Shown here: in pieces, positions 42,559 to 50,322 of the stretch
Numbering within the stretch: the stretch's first letter is position 1
Layout of the letters: each line of letters opens with the position of its first letter
Source: an uncultured Pelagibacteraceae bacterium
GTDB taxonomy: Bacteria > Pseudomonadota > Alphaproteobacteria > Pelagibacterales > Pelagibacteraceae
Direction: 5' to 3'
NCBI GenBank assembly: GCA_902567045.1
Contig: CACFLJ010000010.1
Span: forward strand, 1-55,508
Length of the DNA: 55,508 nucleotides
The notes under the pieces: model-generated
What the model was told of the DNA's origin: nothing
The model's input: the letters and a program-made list of their open reading frames with translations, nothing else
The model's database searches: none
Program-made: the position numbers and the translations under genes

Positions 42559-42954
42559 ATGGATATTAATATTTTAAAAATAGCTTCTGATACCAAAAAT
42601 AATAAACATATTAATAACTGCACTCATTCGATGAAATATAAAAGTCAAATTTGTGGTGATGAGATTGAAATTTTTTTGATTATTAAAGACAATGTTATAA
42701 AAGATTTTTCTTATCAATCTCAATCTTGCATATATTGCAATGCATCTGCAAATTTAGCTACTAAAAATTTTAAGAAAAAAAGTAAAGATAAAATTAAAAA
42801 TTTTTTAAAATTATTAGATAAGTTTAATGATAAAGAAAATATTTCATTTCCAAGTGAATGGAAAGAGTTTAAAAAGATCTTTGATAAAAAAAATTATGCA
42901 AGAAAAGAATGTTTAACACTTCCAATAAAAGCTTTAAAAAAAGTAATACAATAA
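42559..42954 (+). CDS. NifU/SufU-like iron-sulfur scaffold
   Basis: 131 residues. Three cysteine sites match the IscU/SufU fold: QICGDEIEIF (Cys plus Asp), QSCIYCNASANLATKN, and YARKECLTLPIKALKKVI. The middle motif with SCxxCxASA resembles SufU more than IscU. Likely an Fe-S cluster scaffold or zinc-dependent sulfur acceptor. It is separated from any suf or isc gene and is joined end-to-end to the HPP protein gene (ATAAATG). Confidence 0.72.
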   Translation: MDINILKIASDTKNNKHINNCTHSMKYKSQICGDEIEIFLIIKDNVIKDFSYQSQSCIYCNASANLATKNFKKKSKDKIKNFLKLLDKFNDKENISFPSEWKEFKKIFDKKNYARKECLTLPIKALKKVIQ

Positions 42955-43416
42955 ATGAACAAAGATAAAATTATAAGATCCCTTTTAGCTTTGATTTTTA
43001 CAACCATAACAATTGGTGTTCTCACTTTATTAACTTATAAAACTAATTTTGGACTTTTTTTAATTGCATCATTTGGATCCTCAATGGTTCTTTTATATGG
43101 TTACCCAGAAAGTCCATTTGCTAAACCTAAAAATATACTATTTGGTCATCTAGTAACTTCAACAATTGGAATTCTATTTTATAATTTTATCCCATTGCCA
43201 ATTTATATATTAATACCTTTAGCGGTAGGTCTTGGTGTTGGATTGATGATTTTACTAGATGTAACCCACCCTCCAGCTGGAGGAAATCCTATTATAGTCA
43301 TATTGGGCTCAGTATCGTTTGACTATTTATTCTCTCCAATATTAACTGGATGTTTGATTATAATAGCCTTTGGAATTATTCTTAATAAATTTGTGGCGCA
43401 AAAGAAATACCCTTAA
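42955..43416 (+). CDS. HPP family membrane protein
   Basis: 153 residues with four predicted helices and the family motif TLDVTHPPAGGNPI-like DVTHPPAGGNPIIV (about residue 102), from which the HPP family is named. Relatives transport nitrite or other small anions in cyanobacteria. It starts right after the SufU-like stop and is 99 bp from the formate dehydrogenase gene. Confidence 0.82.
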   Translation: MNKDKIIRSLLALIFTTITIGVLTLLTYKTNFGLFLIASFGSSMVLLYGYPESPFAKPKNILFGHLVTSTIGILFYNFIPLPIYILIPLAVGLGVGLMILLDVTHPPAGGNPIIVILGSVSFDYLFSPILTGCLIIIAFGIILNKFVAQKKYP

Positions 43417-43431
43417 TCAACTACTATTCAT

Positions 43432-43461
43432 TTGATTGATGTTCTAATTTTATGCTACACT
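43432..43461 (+). promoter_or_regulatory. Possible sigma-70 promoter of formate dehydrogenase
   Basis: TTGATT (43432-43437), 18 bp, then TACACT (43456-43461), 54 bp before the formate dehydrogenase ATG. A good Shine-Dalgarno, AGGAGA, lies at 43506-43511. Both hexamers are imperfect, so this is tentative. Confidence 0.3.
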
Positions 43462-43515
43462 TTCTTAAGAAAATATCTATAGAGAGATTTTAAAACATAA
43501 ATATTAGGAGAAAAA

Positions 43516-44715
43516 ATGAAAGTACTTTGCGTATTATATGATGATCCAAAAGGTGGGATGCCTAAAAGCTACCCATTGTCAGATCTTCCAAAACTAGAAA
43601 AATATCCAGATGGGATGACACTACCAAGTCCAAAAGGTAGAGATTTTACGCCTGGAGAACTATTAGGATGTGTATCTGGTGAATTAGGATTAAGAAAATT
43701 TTTAGAGAGTAACGGTCATGAGTTAGTTGTAACAAATAGTAAAGATGGAGATGGATGTGAAGCTGACAAACATATCGTTGATGCTGATATAGTTATTTCT
43801 CAACCATTCTTTCCATATTATTTAACAAAAGAAAGAATTGAAAAAGCAAAAAATTTAAAAATTGCGATCACAGCAGGAATTGGTTCAGACCATGTAGATT
43901 TACAGGCAGCAATGGATCATAAAATCGATGTTGTAGAAGTAACATTTTGTAATTCAAGATCAGTTGCTGAGCACATAGTAATGATGATTGTTTCAATGGT
44001 AAGAGATTATCACAACCAACACCGAATTGTTAATGAAGGTGGATGGAATATTGCTGATGCAGTTCAAAGATCTTACGATGTTGAAGGAATGCACATTGGA
44101 ACAGTTGCGGCTGGAAGAATTGGTTTAGATGCATTAAGAAAAATGAAACCATTTGATGTACATCTTCATTATTTTGATAGACATAGATTACCTGAATCAG
44201 TTGAAAAAGAGTTAAATCTTACTTTTCATGAAACTGTAGAATCTATGGTTAAAGTATGTGATGTTGTTACAATTAACTGTCCTCTTCATCCTGAAACAGA
44301 AAATTTATTTGATGATGAAATGATATCTAAAATGAAAAAAGGTGCATATATTGTGAATACAGCAAGAGGTAAAATTTGTAATAGAGATGCAATTGCTAAA
44401 GCTTTAGAAAGTGGTCAACTAAGTGGGTATGCGGGAGACGTGTGGTTTCCTCAGCCAGCTCCAAACGATCATGTATGGAGAACAATGCCAAACCATGGAA
44501 TGACACCTCATACTTCTGGAACTTCACTATCTGCTCAAGCTAGATATGCAGACGGTGTTAGAGAAATACTTGAGTGCTTTTTTGATGGTACTGAAATGAG
44601 AGATCAATATTTAATAGTCAAAGATGGGCAGTTAGCAGGAATGGGTGCTCACTCGTATAGTAAAGGAAGCGCTACAGGCGGTTCCGAAGAAGCGGCAAAA
44701 TATCAAAAAAAATAG
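43516..44715 (+). CDS. fdh: NAD-dependent formate dehydrogenase
   Basis: 399 residues, the length of Pseudomonas-type FDH. It oxidises formate to CO2 with NAD, giving energy from C1 compounds. Family marks are GIGSDHVDL, SVAEHIVMMIVSMVRDYH, the cofactor loop HIGTVAAGRIG, VNTARGKI (catalytic Arg region) and MTPHTSGTSLSAQARY (catalytic His). It is cytoplasmic and metal-free, unlike molybdenum formate dehydrogenases. Codon use looks biased to strong expression, and it has one of the few strong ribosome-binding sites in the window. Confidence 0.95.
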   Translation: MKVLCVLYDDPKGGMPKSYPLSDLPKLEKYPDGMTLPSPKGRDFTPGELLGCVSGELGLRKFLESNGHELVVTNSKDGDGCEADKHIVDADIVISQPFFPYYLTKERIEKAKNLKIAITAGIGSDHVDLQAAMDHKIDVVEVTFCNSRSVAEHIVMMIVSMVRDYHNQHRIVNEGGWNIADAVQRSYDVEGMHIGTVAAGRIGLDALRKMKPFDVHLHYFDRHRLPESVEKELNLTFHETVESMVKVCDVVTINCPLHPETENLFDDEMISKMKKGAYIVNTARGKICNRDAIAKALESGQLSGYAGDVWFPQPAPNDHVWRTMPNHGMTPHTSGTSLSAQARYADGVREILECFFDGTEMRDQYLIVKDGQLAGMGAHSYSKGSATGGSEEAAKYQKK

Positions 44716-44732
44716 AGTTTTAAATATAAAAC

Positions 44733-44774
44733 ATTAAAGGTAAGCTATCATTAATCTAGATAGCTACCTTTAAT
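44733..44774 (+). promoter_or_regulatory. Hairpin covering the msrA start codon
   Basis: ATTAAAGGTAAGCTATC at 44733-44749 pairs with GATAGCTACCTTTAAT at 44759-44774 (one bulged A, 16 base pairs, 9-base loop). The right arm includes the first two bases of the msrA ATG, and the left arm contains AAAGG, the only Shine-Dalgarno-like bases nearby. No T-run follows on the forward strand, so it is not a typical terminator. It could gate translation or mark the 3' end of the formate dehydrogenase mRNA. Confidence 0.6.
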
Positions 44775-45351
44775 GAAAAAACTTTTATCAATAATTTTCT
44801 TTCTTATTTCTTCAATCAGCTTTGCCAATTCACCAAATTTTGAAAAAGCCTATTTTGCTGGAGGATGCTTTTGGTGTATGGAGGAATCTTTTGAGAATAT
44901 TCTTGGTGTTTCAAAAGTTATCTCTGGCTATTCAGGTGGCACTACAGAAAATCCAACTTATAAAGAAGTTACATATGGAAACACAGGTCATTTTGAGGTT
45001 ATTGAAGTCATATATATTCCAGAAGTAGTTAGCTATGAAAAACTCTTAGAAGAATTCTGGGTAAATATTGATCCATTTGATGCTGTAGGACAATTTTGTG
45101 ACAAGGGATATAGTTATAGATCAGTGGCATTTTATCAAAATGATGAGCAAAAAAACTTAATAGAAAATAGTATTAAGGAAATAGAGAAAAAATTCAAAAA
45201 AAAAGTAGTAACTTATGTAAGAAAATTTGACAAATTTTATATTGCAGAGGCTGTTCATCAAGATTATTACCAAATAAATTTTCTTAATTACTTAAGATAT
45301 AAAAAAGGATGTAGACGCGAAGCAATATTGAATAGTATTTGGGGGAATTAA
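44773..45351 (+). CDS. msrA: Peptide-methionine (S)-S-oxide reductase, exported form
   Basis: 192 residues with an N-terminal signal peptide (MKKLLSIIFFLISSISFA). The active-site motif is FAGGCFWCMEESF (catalytic Cys about residue 33), followed by VISGYSGGTTENPTYKEVTYGNTGHFE. It repairs oxidised methionine; the leader puts it in the periplasm. The sequence KKGCRREAILNSIWGN gives a likely resolving Cys near the end. It starts inside a hairpin and is 1 bp from the next gene. Confidence 0.9.
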   Translation: MKKLLSIIFFLISSISFANSPNFEKAYFAGGCFWCMEESFENILGVSKVISGYSGGTTENPTYKEVTYGNTGHFEVIEVIYIPEVVSYEKLLEEFWVNIDPFDAVGQFCDKGYSYRSVAFYQNDEQKNLIENSIKEIEKKFKKKVVTYVRKFDKFYIAEAVHQDYYQINFLNYLRYKKGCRREAILNSIWGN

Positions 45352-45352
45352 T

Positions 45353-46360
45353 ATGTCTGTGATTAGTAAATACGTATCTTTAAAAAATTATATTCCAACC
45401 GGATTACCAAAAGAGACGGATTTTGAAATAAAATCAAAAGAAATTTCAATTAATGATGAAAAAAATATTTTAGTGTCAAATTCATGGATATCAGTTGATC
45501 CATACATGCGAGCAAGAATGACTGAGAGAAAAAATTATAAACCACCATTTAAAATCGGTGAAGAAATGGAAGGGTATGCAATTGGTAAAGTAGAACTCTC
45601 AAATGATAAAGATTTTAGTGTTGGAGATTTAGTGTTTAACAGTCTTGGTATGAGAGATAAATTTGTTTGTAGTTCTGATGAACTAAAGAAACTAAAACCA
45701 ATTGATATGCCTATACAGTCGTACTTGGGTCCACTTGGAATGACAGGGCATACAGCTTATATTGGACTTTTCAAACATGGAAAATTGAAATCTGGGCAAA
45801 CTATATTGGTCTCTTCTGCTGGAGGTAGTGTTGGATCTACAGTTTGTCAAATTGCAAAAAATCTTGGATGTAAAGTTATTGCCAGCACAGGGTCTGATGA
45901 AAAAGTTGATTGGTTGAAAAATGAATTAAAAGTTGATCATGCTTTTAATTATAAGAAAGTAGAAAACCTTGTATTACATTTCAAGGAAATTTGTCCTGAT
46001 GGTTTTGATCTTTATTTTGATAATGTTGGTGGAGACTTTTTAGAGTCTGCTATTTTCCAAATGAAAACATATGGTCGTATTGTGATTTGTGGAAGAATTT
46101 CACAAATGAATGCAACAAATCCTGGTTCTGGTTTGAAAAATATGGCTTATGTTTTAGTAAAAAGACTTACCATTAAAGGATTTCTTATTTTTGATCACGA
46201 TAATGAAAGAGAGCCATTTGAAACTGAAATGTCAAAATGGTTGGCGGATGGTAAAATAAAATTTAAAGAAACTATCTACGAAGGAATAGAGAATGCTCCA
46301 AAGTCATTTATTGATTTATTAAACGGTAAAAATATTGGCAAAATGCTTGTCAAAATTTAG
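45353..46360 (+). CDS. Medium-chain NADP-dependent oxidoreductase (CurA/PTGR-like)
   Basis: 335 residues, zinc-independent MDR family. Marks are SWISVDPYMRARMTERKNY near residue 48, GPLGMTGHTAYIGLF, cofactor loop SAGGSVGSTVCQIAKNLG, and ATNPGSGLKNMAYVLVKRLTIKGFLIFDH. Relatives reduce double bonds of alpha,beta-unsaturated aldehydes and ketones with NADPH, which fits a place beside msrA in oxidative damage repair. The substrate is not determined by sequence. Confidence 0.85.
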   Translation: MSVISKYVSLKNYIPTGLPKETDFEIKSKEISINDEKNILVSNSWISVDPYMRARMTERKNYKPPFKIGEEMEGYAIGKVELSNDKDFSVGDLVFNSLGMRDKFVCSSDELKKLKPIDMPIQSYLGPLGMTGHTAYIGLFKHGKLKSGQTILVSSAGGSVGSTVCQIAKNLGCKVIASTGSDEKVDWLKNELKVDHAFNYKKVENLVLHFKEICPDGFDLYFDNVGGDFLESAIFQMKTYGRIVICGRISQMNATNPGSGLKNMAYVLVKRLTIKGFLIFDHDNEREPFETEMSKWLADGKIKFKETIYEGIENAPKSFIDLLNGKNIGKMLVKI

Positions 46361-46393
46361 TTTAGAAAATTTGTGATTAAAAATCCTCAATAA

Positions 46394-47242
46394 ATGATTA
46401 AAACATTTCCTTTACTATTTATATTGCTATGGTCATCTGCATTCATCTCAGGTGATATTATAGTTCAGAATGCATCACCTTTTGCAGCACTTGCCTTTAG
46501 ATTTGGAATTGTAACTATAGGTTTCTTCTTATTCGCATTGCTTAAAAAAGAGATAATTTTTACAAAAGTGAGATATATATTAGAAAGTATAACTACAGGT
46601 GTATTATTTCATGGATTATATCTTGGTGGTTGTTGGTACGCTTTTCATGTAGGAGTTCCTGCAAGTGTTGTAGCATTAATTGTTACTCTTCAACCAATCT
46701 TAACTAATTTATTATCAGGACCAATTTATAAAGAGGTAATAGGATGGAGGCAGTGGGTTGGTATTGTGTTTGGGTTTGTAGGCTCGCTGCTAGTTCTTGG
46801 GATAGATTTTGGAGATGAATTTCCTAAAGATGGATTGGTAACTTGTTTTATTGCCCTTGCTGCAATCACTACAGGAACTTTGTGGCAAAAAAAACTAAGC
46901 GGCAATGTCCCATTATCAGTTAATAATGGATTTCAAGCTTTTGGGGGCTGTTCTTTTAATTTAATTTTAATATCAATATTTGAAACTCCTTATATAAATT
47001 TTACAACAGGATTTTTATTAGGAATGACACATCAGATTATTCTAGTGTCGTTTGGAGCCTTTACAATTTTAATGTTTTTAATAAAAGCAGGTTCAGTAAG
47101 TAAAACTTCAACATTATTTTTTCTTGTCCCTCCTACAACAGCTGTGATGGCTTATTTATTTTTAGGAGAAAAATTATCCAATGTTGATATAGCGGGTTTT
47201 ATACTTGCAACAATTGGTGTTTATATTGCTACTAGAAAGTAA
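46394..47242 (+). CDS. DMT superfamily (EamA) transporter
   Basis: 282 residues, ten helices in two EamA repeats, starting TFPLLFILLWSSAFISGDIIVQ and including PTTAVMAYLFLGEKLSNVDIAGF in the second repeat. One of three EamA-type carriers in the window. Substrate unknown. It is followed without a gap by a 59-codon ORF starting GTG. Confidence 0.83.
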   Translation: MIKTFPLLFILLWSSAFISGDIIVQNASPFAALAFRFGIVTIGFFLFALLKKEIIFTKVRYILESITTGVLFHGLYLGGCWYAFHVGVPASVVALIVTLQPILTNLLSGPIYKEVIGWRQWVGIVFGFVGSLLVLGIDFGDEFPKDGLVTCFIALAAITTGTLWQKKLSGNVPLSVNNGFQAFGGCSFNLILISIFETPYINFTTGFLLGMTHQIILVSFGAFTILMFLIKAGSVSKTSTLFFLVPPTTAVMAYLFLGEKLSNVDIAGFILATIGVYIATRK

Positions 47243-47422
47243 GTGAAAATTTTAAATTTTATAAAAAAATTTTATCGGCCTTTTGTGATAACTTATCTTT
47301 TTTTTTCGATTGGCATAAGTTTTTATCCATCCTTTGAATTTTATTCGTTTAAAGGACAATTATTGATATTAGCTGTATCTATATTTAACGGAATACTAGG
47401 AGTTTATATTAAAAAATTATAA
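47243..47422 (+). CDS. Small membrane protein, 59 residues
   Basis: GTG at 47243 directly after the upstream stop, ending TAA at 47420-47422. Two hydrophobic helices (about 12-30 and 39-56) joined by a short loop. It overlaps the convergent FAD oxidoreductase stop by 6 bp. I do not recognise a family; the tight junction with the DMT gene favours a real gene. Confidence 0.45.
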   Translation: MKILNFIKKFYRPFVITYLFFSIGISFYPSFEFYSFKGQLLILAVSIFNGILGVYIKKL

Positions 47423-48520
47423 AACGTAAGGTTCTGGTCTAGCATTACTTTTTAAAACTCTTTCTACATCAAAAACACTGATATCTATTGATTGATAGCT
47501 ACCTGTTGTAATTAATTCAGTTAAGGCTCTTCCAATACCTGGTGCCTGCATCAAACCTCTTCCAGTAAAACCAGAAGCTAAATAAACATTTTCATATTTT
47601 GGATGTTTGCCAACAACTGCATTGTTATCAAGTTTATTACAATCATAAAATCCTGCCCAACCACCAGTTAATTTAAGTTCTTCAAAGGCTGGAACTCTTT
47701 TTGCCAGAGCAGGCCAAACTAACTCCTCAAAATCATTCCATACTGGTTCTAAATCTTTCGCATCAAATACAGATATAGGTGAACCTGCTAAGAATTCTTT
47801 ACCCTCTGGTCTCCAATATACGCCTGTTGTTAAATCTCCAGTTAATGGCATATCAGGAAAATGCTTTGGACATTTTACTCTGAATACAGTGTGCTTTTGT
47901 GGTTCTACTGGAATATCTGATAACAATTCTTTAGTCCAGCAACCTGCTGCTGAAATAATAGTTTTTGCATTTATCTCAGACAAATTTTTAATGTCACCTT
48001 TTAAAAATTCTGCACCTAGCTCAATTGCTTTACTTTTTAAAGCACTATGAAACATAAAAGGGTCAATCCAACCCTCACTTTTGTTATCAGTATATGTAGC
48101 TGTCTCTATACCTTCATTATTTATATATGGAAAAATTTTGTTTAATTCTGAACCTTTAATATTTTTTGTACCGGCATCACATTCTCTATGATTTTCTAAT
48201 GCTCGGTATTGTTCTTCTGCATGTTCTGGTCCAAACATTAAAAGGTATCCATTAGGAACCATACTTGCTGTTGGGTTTGGATTTTTTTTTGTTTTTAATA
48301 ATTCTGGTATTTTAAAAATGAATTCTCTAGCAAATTTACCTAAAAGTATGTTTTCTTTTTGAAAAAATTGTCTTCTAAATCCACCCAAAGATAAAGGAAA
48401 TGAGGCAGTCTTATATGTAGGGTCTCTCTCTATTACCTTAACTTTTCTGCCTTCCATTGATAAAAAGTAGGCAGTTGCAGCACCTATTATACCTCCACCA
48501 ACTATGATAACATCATCCAT
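47417..48520 (-). CDS. FAD-dependent oxidoreductase of the DAO family
   Basis: 367 residues. It starts DDVIIVGGGIIGAATAYFLSMEG, the GxGxxG FAD fold, and contains FRRQFFQKENILLGKFAREF, typical of the sarcosine or glycine oxidase-like/FOXRED1 group. The tail has LASGFTGRGLMQAPGIGRALTEL. It likely oxidises a secondary amine or amino acid such as sarcosine or glycine; which one is unknown. It is 15 bp downstream of the PQQ-type dehydrogenase gene. Confidence 0.84.
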   Translation of the reverse strand: MDDVIIVGGGIIGAATAYFLSMEGRKVKVIERDPTYKTASFPLSLGGFRRQFFQKENILLGKFAREFIFKIPELLKTKKNPNPTASMVPNGYLLMFGPEHAEEQYRALENHRECDAGTKNIKGSELNKIFPYINNEGIETATYTDNKSEGWIDPFMFHSALKSKAIELGAEFLKGDIKNLSEINAKTIISAAGCWTKELLSDIPVEPQKHTVFRVKCPKHFPDMPLTGDLTTGVYWRPEGKEFLAGSPISVFDAKDLEPVWNDFEELVWPALAKRVPAFEELKLTGGWAGFYDCNKLDNNAVVGKHPKYENVYLASGFTGRGLMQAPGIGRALTELITTGSYQSIDISVFDVERVLKSNARPEPYVL

Positions 48521-48535
48521 AAACTTTAATATATA

Positions 48536-49600
48536 CTATTTTCTTTGCATTAACCATAAAGCATCTTGACTTAAAAAATAAATTTTTCCATTCGTCGGAT
48601 GAACCTTAATATCTCTTATTCTTCCAATTTTATTTTTAAAAATAACCTCTTCTTTTACATTTGATAAATCATCAAATATCAATTTCCTCAAAGACTTATC
48701 TTTTAACGAGGTGATTAAAGCATGACTATTCCACTCATTAAATTCTTCACCTTTATAAATAGTTATTGCGCTAGTTGCTATTGAGGGCACCCAATATTGA
48801 ATAGCTTTTGTAAATCCAGGTTTCCATTTTGGGCCAATTGGAATTCCAGAATAATTGGTTCCTCCCCATCCTAAAATTTTCCATCCATAATTTTCACCTT
48901 TTTTAACTTCTCCAAACCAATCTCCACCTTTTGCCCCATGATTACTCATGTAAACTTTTCCATCAAATTCAGAAAGTGCCATCCCTTGAGGATTTCTAAT
49001 TCCAATTTGATAAATCTCTGGCAACCAATCTACCATTCCCTCAAACTTTGGATTATCTTTTGGTATACTTCCATCTAAATGAATTCTTATAATACTACCT
49101 GGATGCTTTGAGGCGTCTTGTGCAATCATACCTTGTCCTCTCTCACCCGCAGAAGCAAATATAAAATTATCTTTGATAACTAATCTTGATCCAAAATGAT
49201 AACCAGAGTCTATTGGGGGATTTGCTTGAAAAATATTTTTAAAGTTTAATTGTTTCTTATTAAATTCTGCCCTTGCAATAGAAGTGCTAGTTTTATATCC
49301 ACCTCTATCTTCAGTATATGAAATCCAAATATTATTGTCTTTATGAATAATATCTAATAAGCCTCCTTGACCATGGACAACAAAGTTAAGTTGATGACTA
49401 ATTTCTTGAACTTCTCTAGATAAAATATTTACAACTTTTATTTTGCCACTTTTTTCTGTAACTACTATTTCATTACTATTAATAAAAGAGGATCCCCAAG
49501 GTGAATCTAGGTTAACCAATTTTTCTAATTTAAAGTTTTGCGAGTATGAATTTGAGTTAAATACGAATAAAAAAAGTATAATGAATATTATTTTTTTCAC
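48536..49600 (-). CDS. PQQ-type soluble aldose dehydrogenase, exported
   Basis: About 354 residues from a GTG at 49600, which gives the signal peptide MKKIIFIILFLFVFNSNSYS. An in-frame start at 49630 adds ten polar residues before it and overlaps the SDR gene; the GTG lies 1 bp after that stop and is preferred. The beta-propeller has VVHGQGGLLDI (catalytic-type His), HFGSRLVI and YQIGIRNPQGMAL, as in YliI-like aldose sugar dehydrogenases. Such enzymes need PQQ; PQQ synthesis genes are not in the window. Confidence 0.82.
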   Translation of the reverse strand: MKKIIFIILFLFVFNSNSYSQNFKLEKLVNLDSPWGSSFINSNEIVVTEKSGKIKVVNILSREVQEISHQLNFVVHGQGGLLDIIHKDNNIWISYTEDRGGYKTSTSIARAEFNKKQLNFKNIFQANPPIDSGYHFGSRLVIKDNFIFASAGERGQGMIAQDASKHPGSIIRIHLDGSIPKDNPKFEGMVDWLPEIYQIGIRNPQGMALSEFDGKVYMSNHGAKGGDWFGEVKKGENYGWKILGWGGTNYSGIPIGPKWKPGFTKAIQYWVPSIATSAITIYKGEEFNEWNSHALITSLKDKSLRKLIFDDLSNVKEEVIFKNKIGRIRDIKVHPTNGKIYFLSQDALWLMQRK

Positions 49601-49601
49601 T

Positions 49602-50312
49602 TTATGAAAGTTTTGATCTTCCACCGTCAACAGCTATTATTTGACCTGTTACCCAAGAACTCTCTTCAGTAAGTAAAAATTTTGCTAAAGCTGCTCCATC
49701 TTTGCCCTCTCCTAATCTTTTGAGTGGATGGGCTTTAGCTATACCTTGAGCGATTGCTGTATTTTTTAACATTGGTTGAGCTATCTTAGAATTAGTTAAA
49801 CTTAGAGCAACACTATTAACTCTTATGTTTGGGGCAAATTCTGCCGCCAATGAAACTGTTAATCCCTCAATCGCGGCTTTAGTAGATGCAATTATTGAAT
49901 GGTTTGTAAAACCTCTTTGTGCTGCAACAGTTGAAAATAAAACAATTGATCCTTTATTTTGTTTAAGATTATCTTGATATCCTTTGATTAATTCTACCGC
50001 AGAATAAAAATTAAGTTTCATACATTTATGAAAATCTGTCTCATTTGCCATTTTTAATGGCTTCAGATCTATAGATCCAACGCAATAAGCTACACCTTTA
50101 ATTTCTGATAAGTCTGATTTAATTGTATCCACGAATCCTTCGTGTAATACATCTGCTACTGTATAAGAAGAGTTCAATTTCTCAGCTAAATTTTTAAGTT
50201 GGCTTTCATCTCTCCCAACTAAATGGATTTCTTTACCAGAAGAATACATTTGTTCTGCTAAATTAGATCCGATAGAACCTGTCGCACCGACAATTAGATA
50301 TTTTTCTGACAT
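49602..50312 (-). CDS. Short-chain dehydrogenase lacking the catalytic tyrosine
   Basis: 236 residues with GATGSIGSNLAEQM cofactor loop, VAYCVGSIDL and a C-terminal SSWVTGQIIAVDGGRS, all SDR. The active-site YxxxK is replaced: the segment is NHSIIASTKAAIEG, with Ile where Tyr should be and Lys kept. The reading was confirmed on the minus strand. Similar marine proteins with this change are known from memory beside photolyase genes. It is divergent from the photolyase gene with only 10 bp between starts, which suggests a shared control site. Confidence 0.82.
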   Translation of the reverse strand: MSEKYLIVGATGSIGSNLAEQMYSSGKEIHLVGRDESQLKNLAEKLNSSYTVADVLHEGFVDTIKSDLSEIKGVAYCVGSIDLKPLKMANETDFHKCMKLNFYSAVELIKGYQDNLKQNKGSIVLFSTVAAQRGFTNHSIIASTKAAIEGLTVSLAAEFAPNIRVNSVALSLTNSKIAQPMLKNTAIAQGIAKAHPLKRLGEGKDGAALAKFLLTEESSWVTGQIIAVDGGRSKLS

Positions 50313-50322
50313 AAAATAATTA

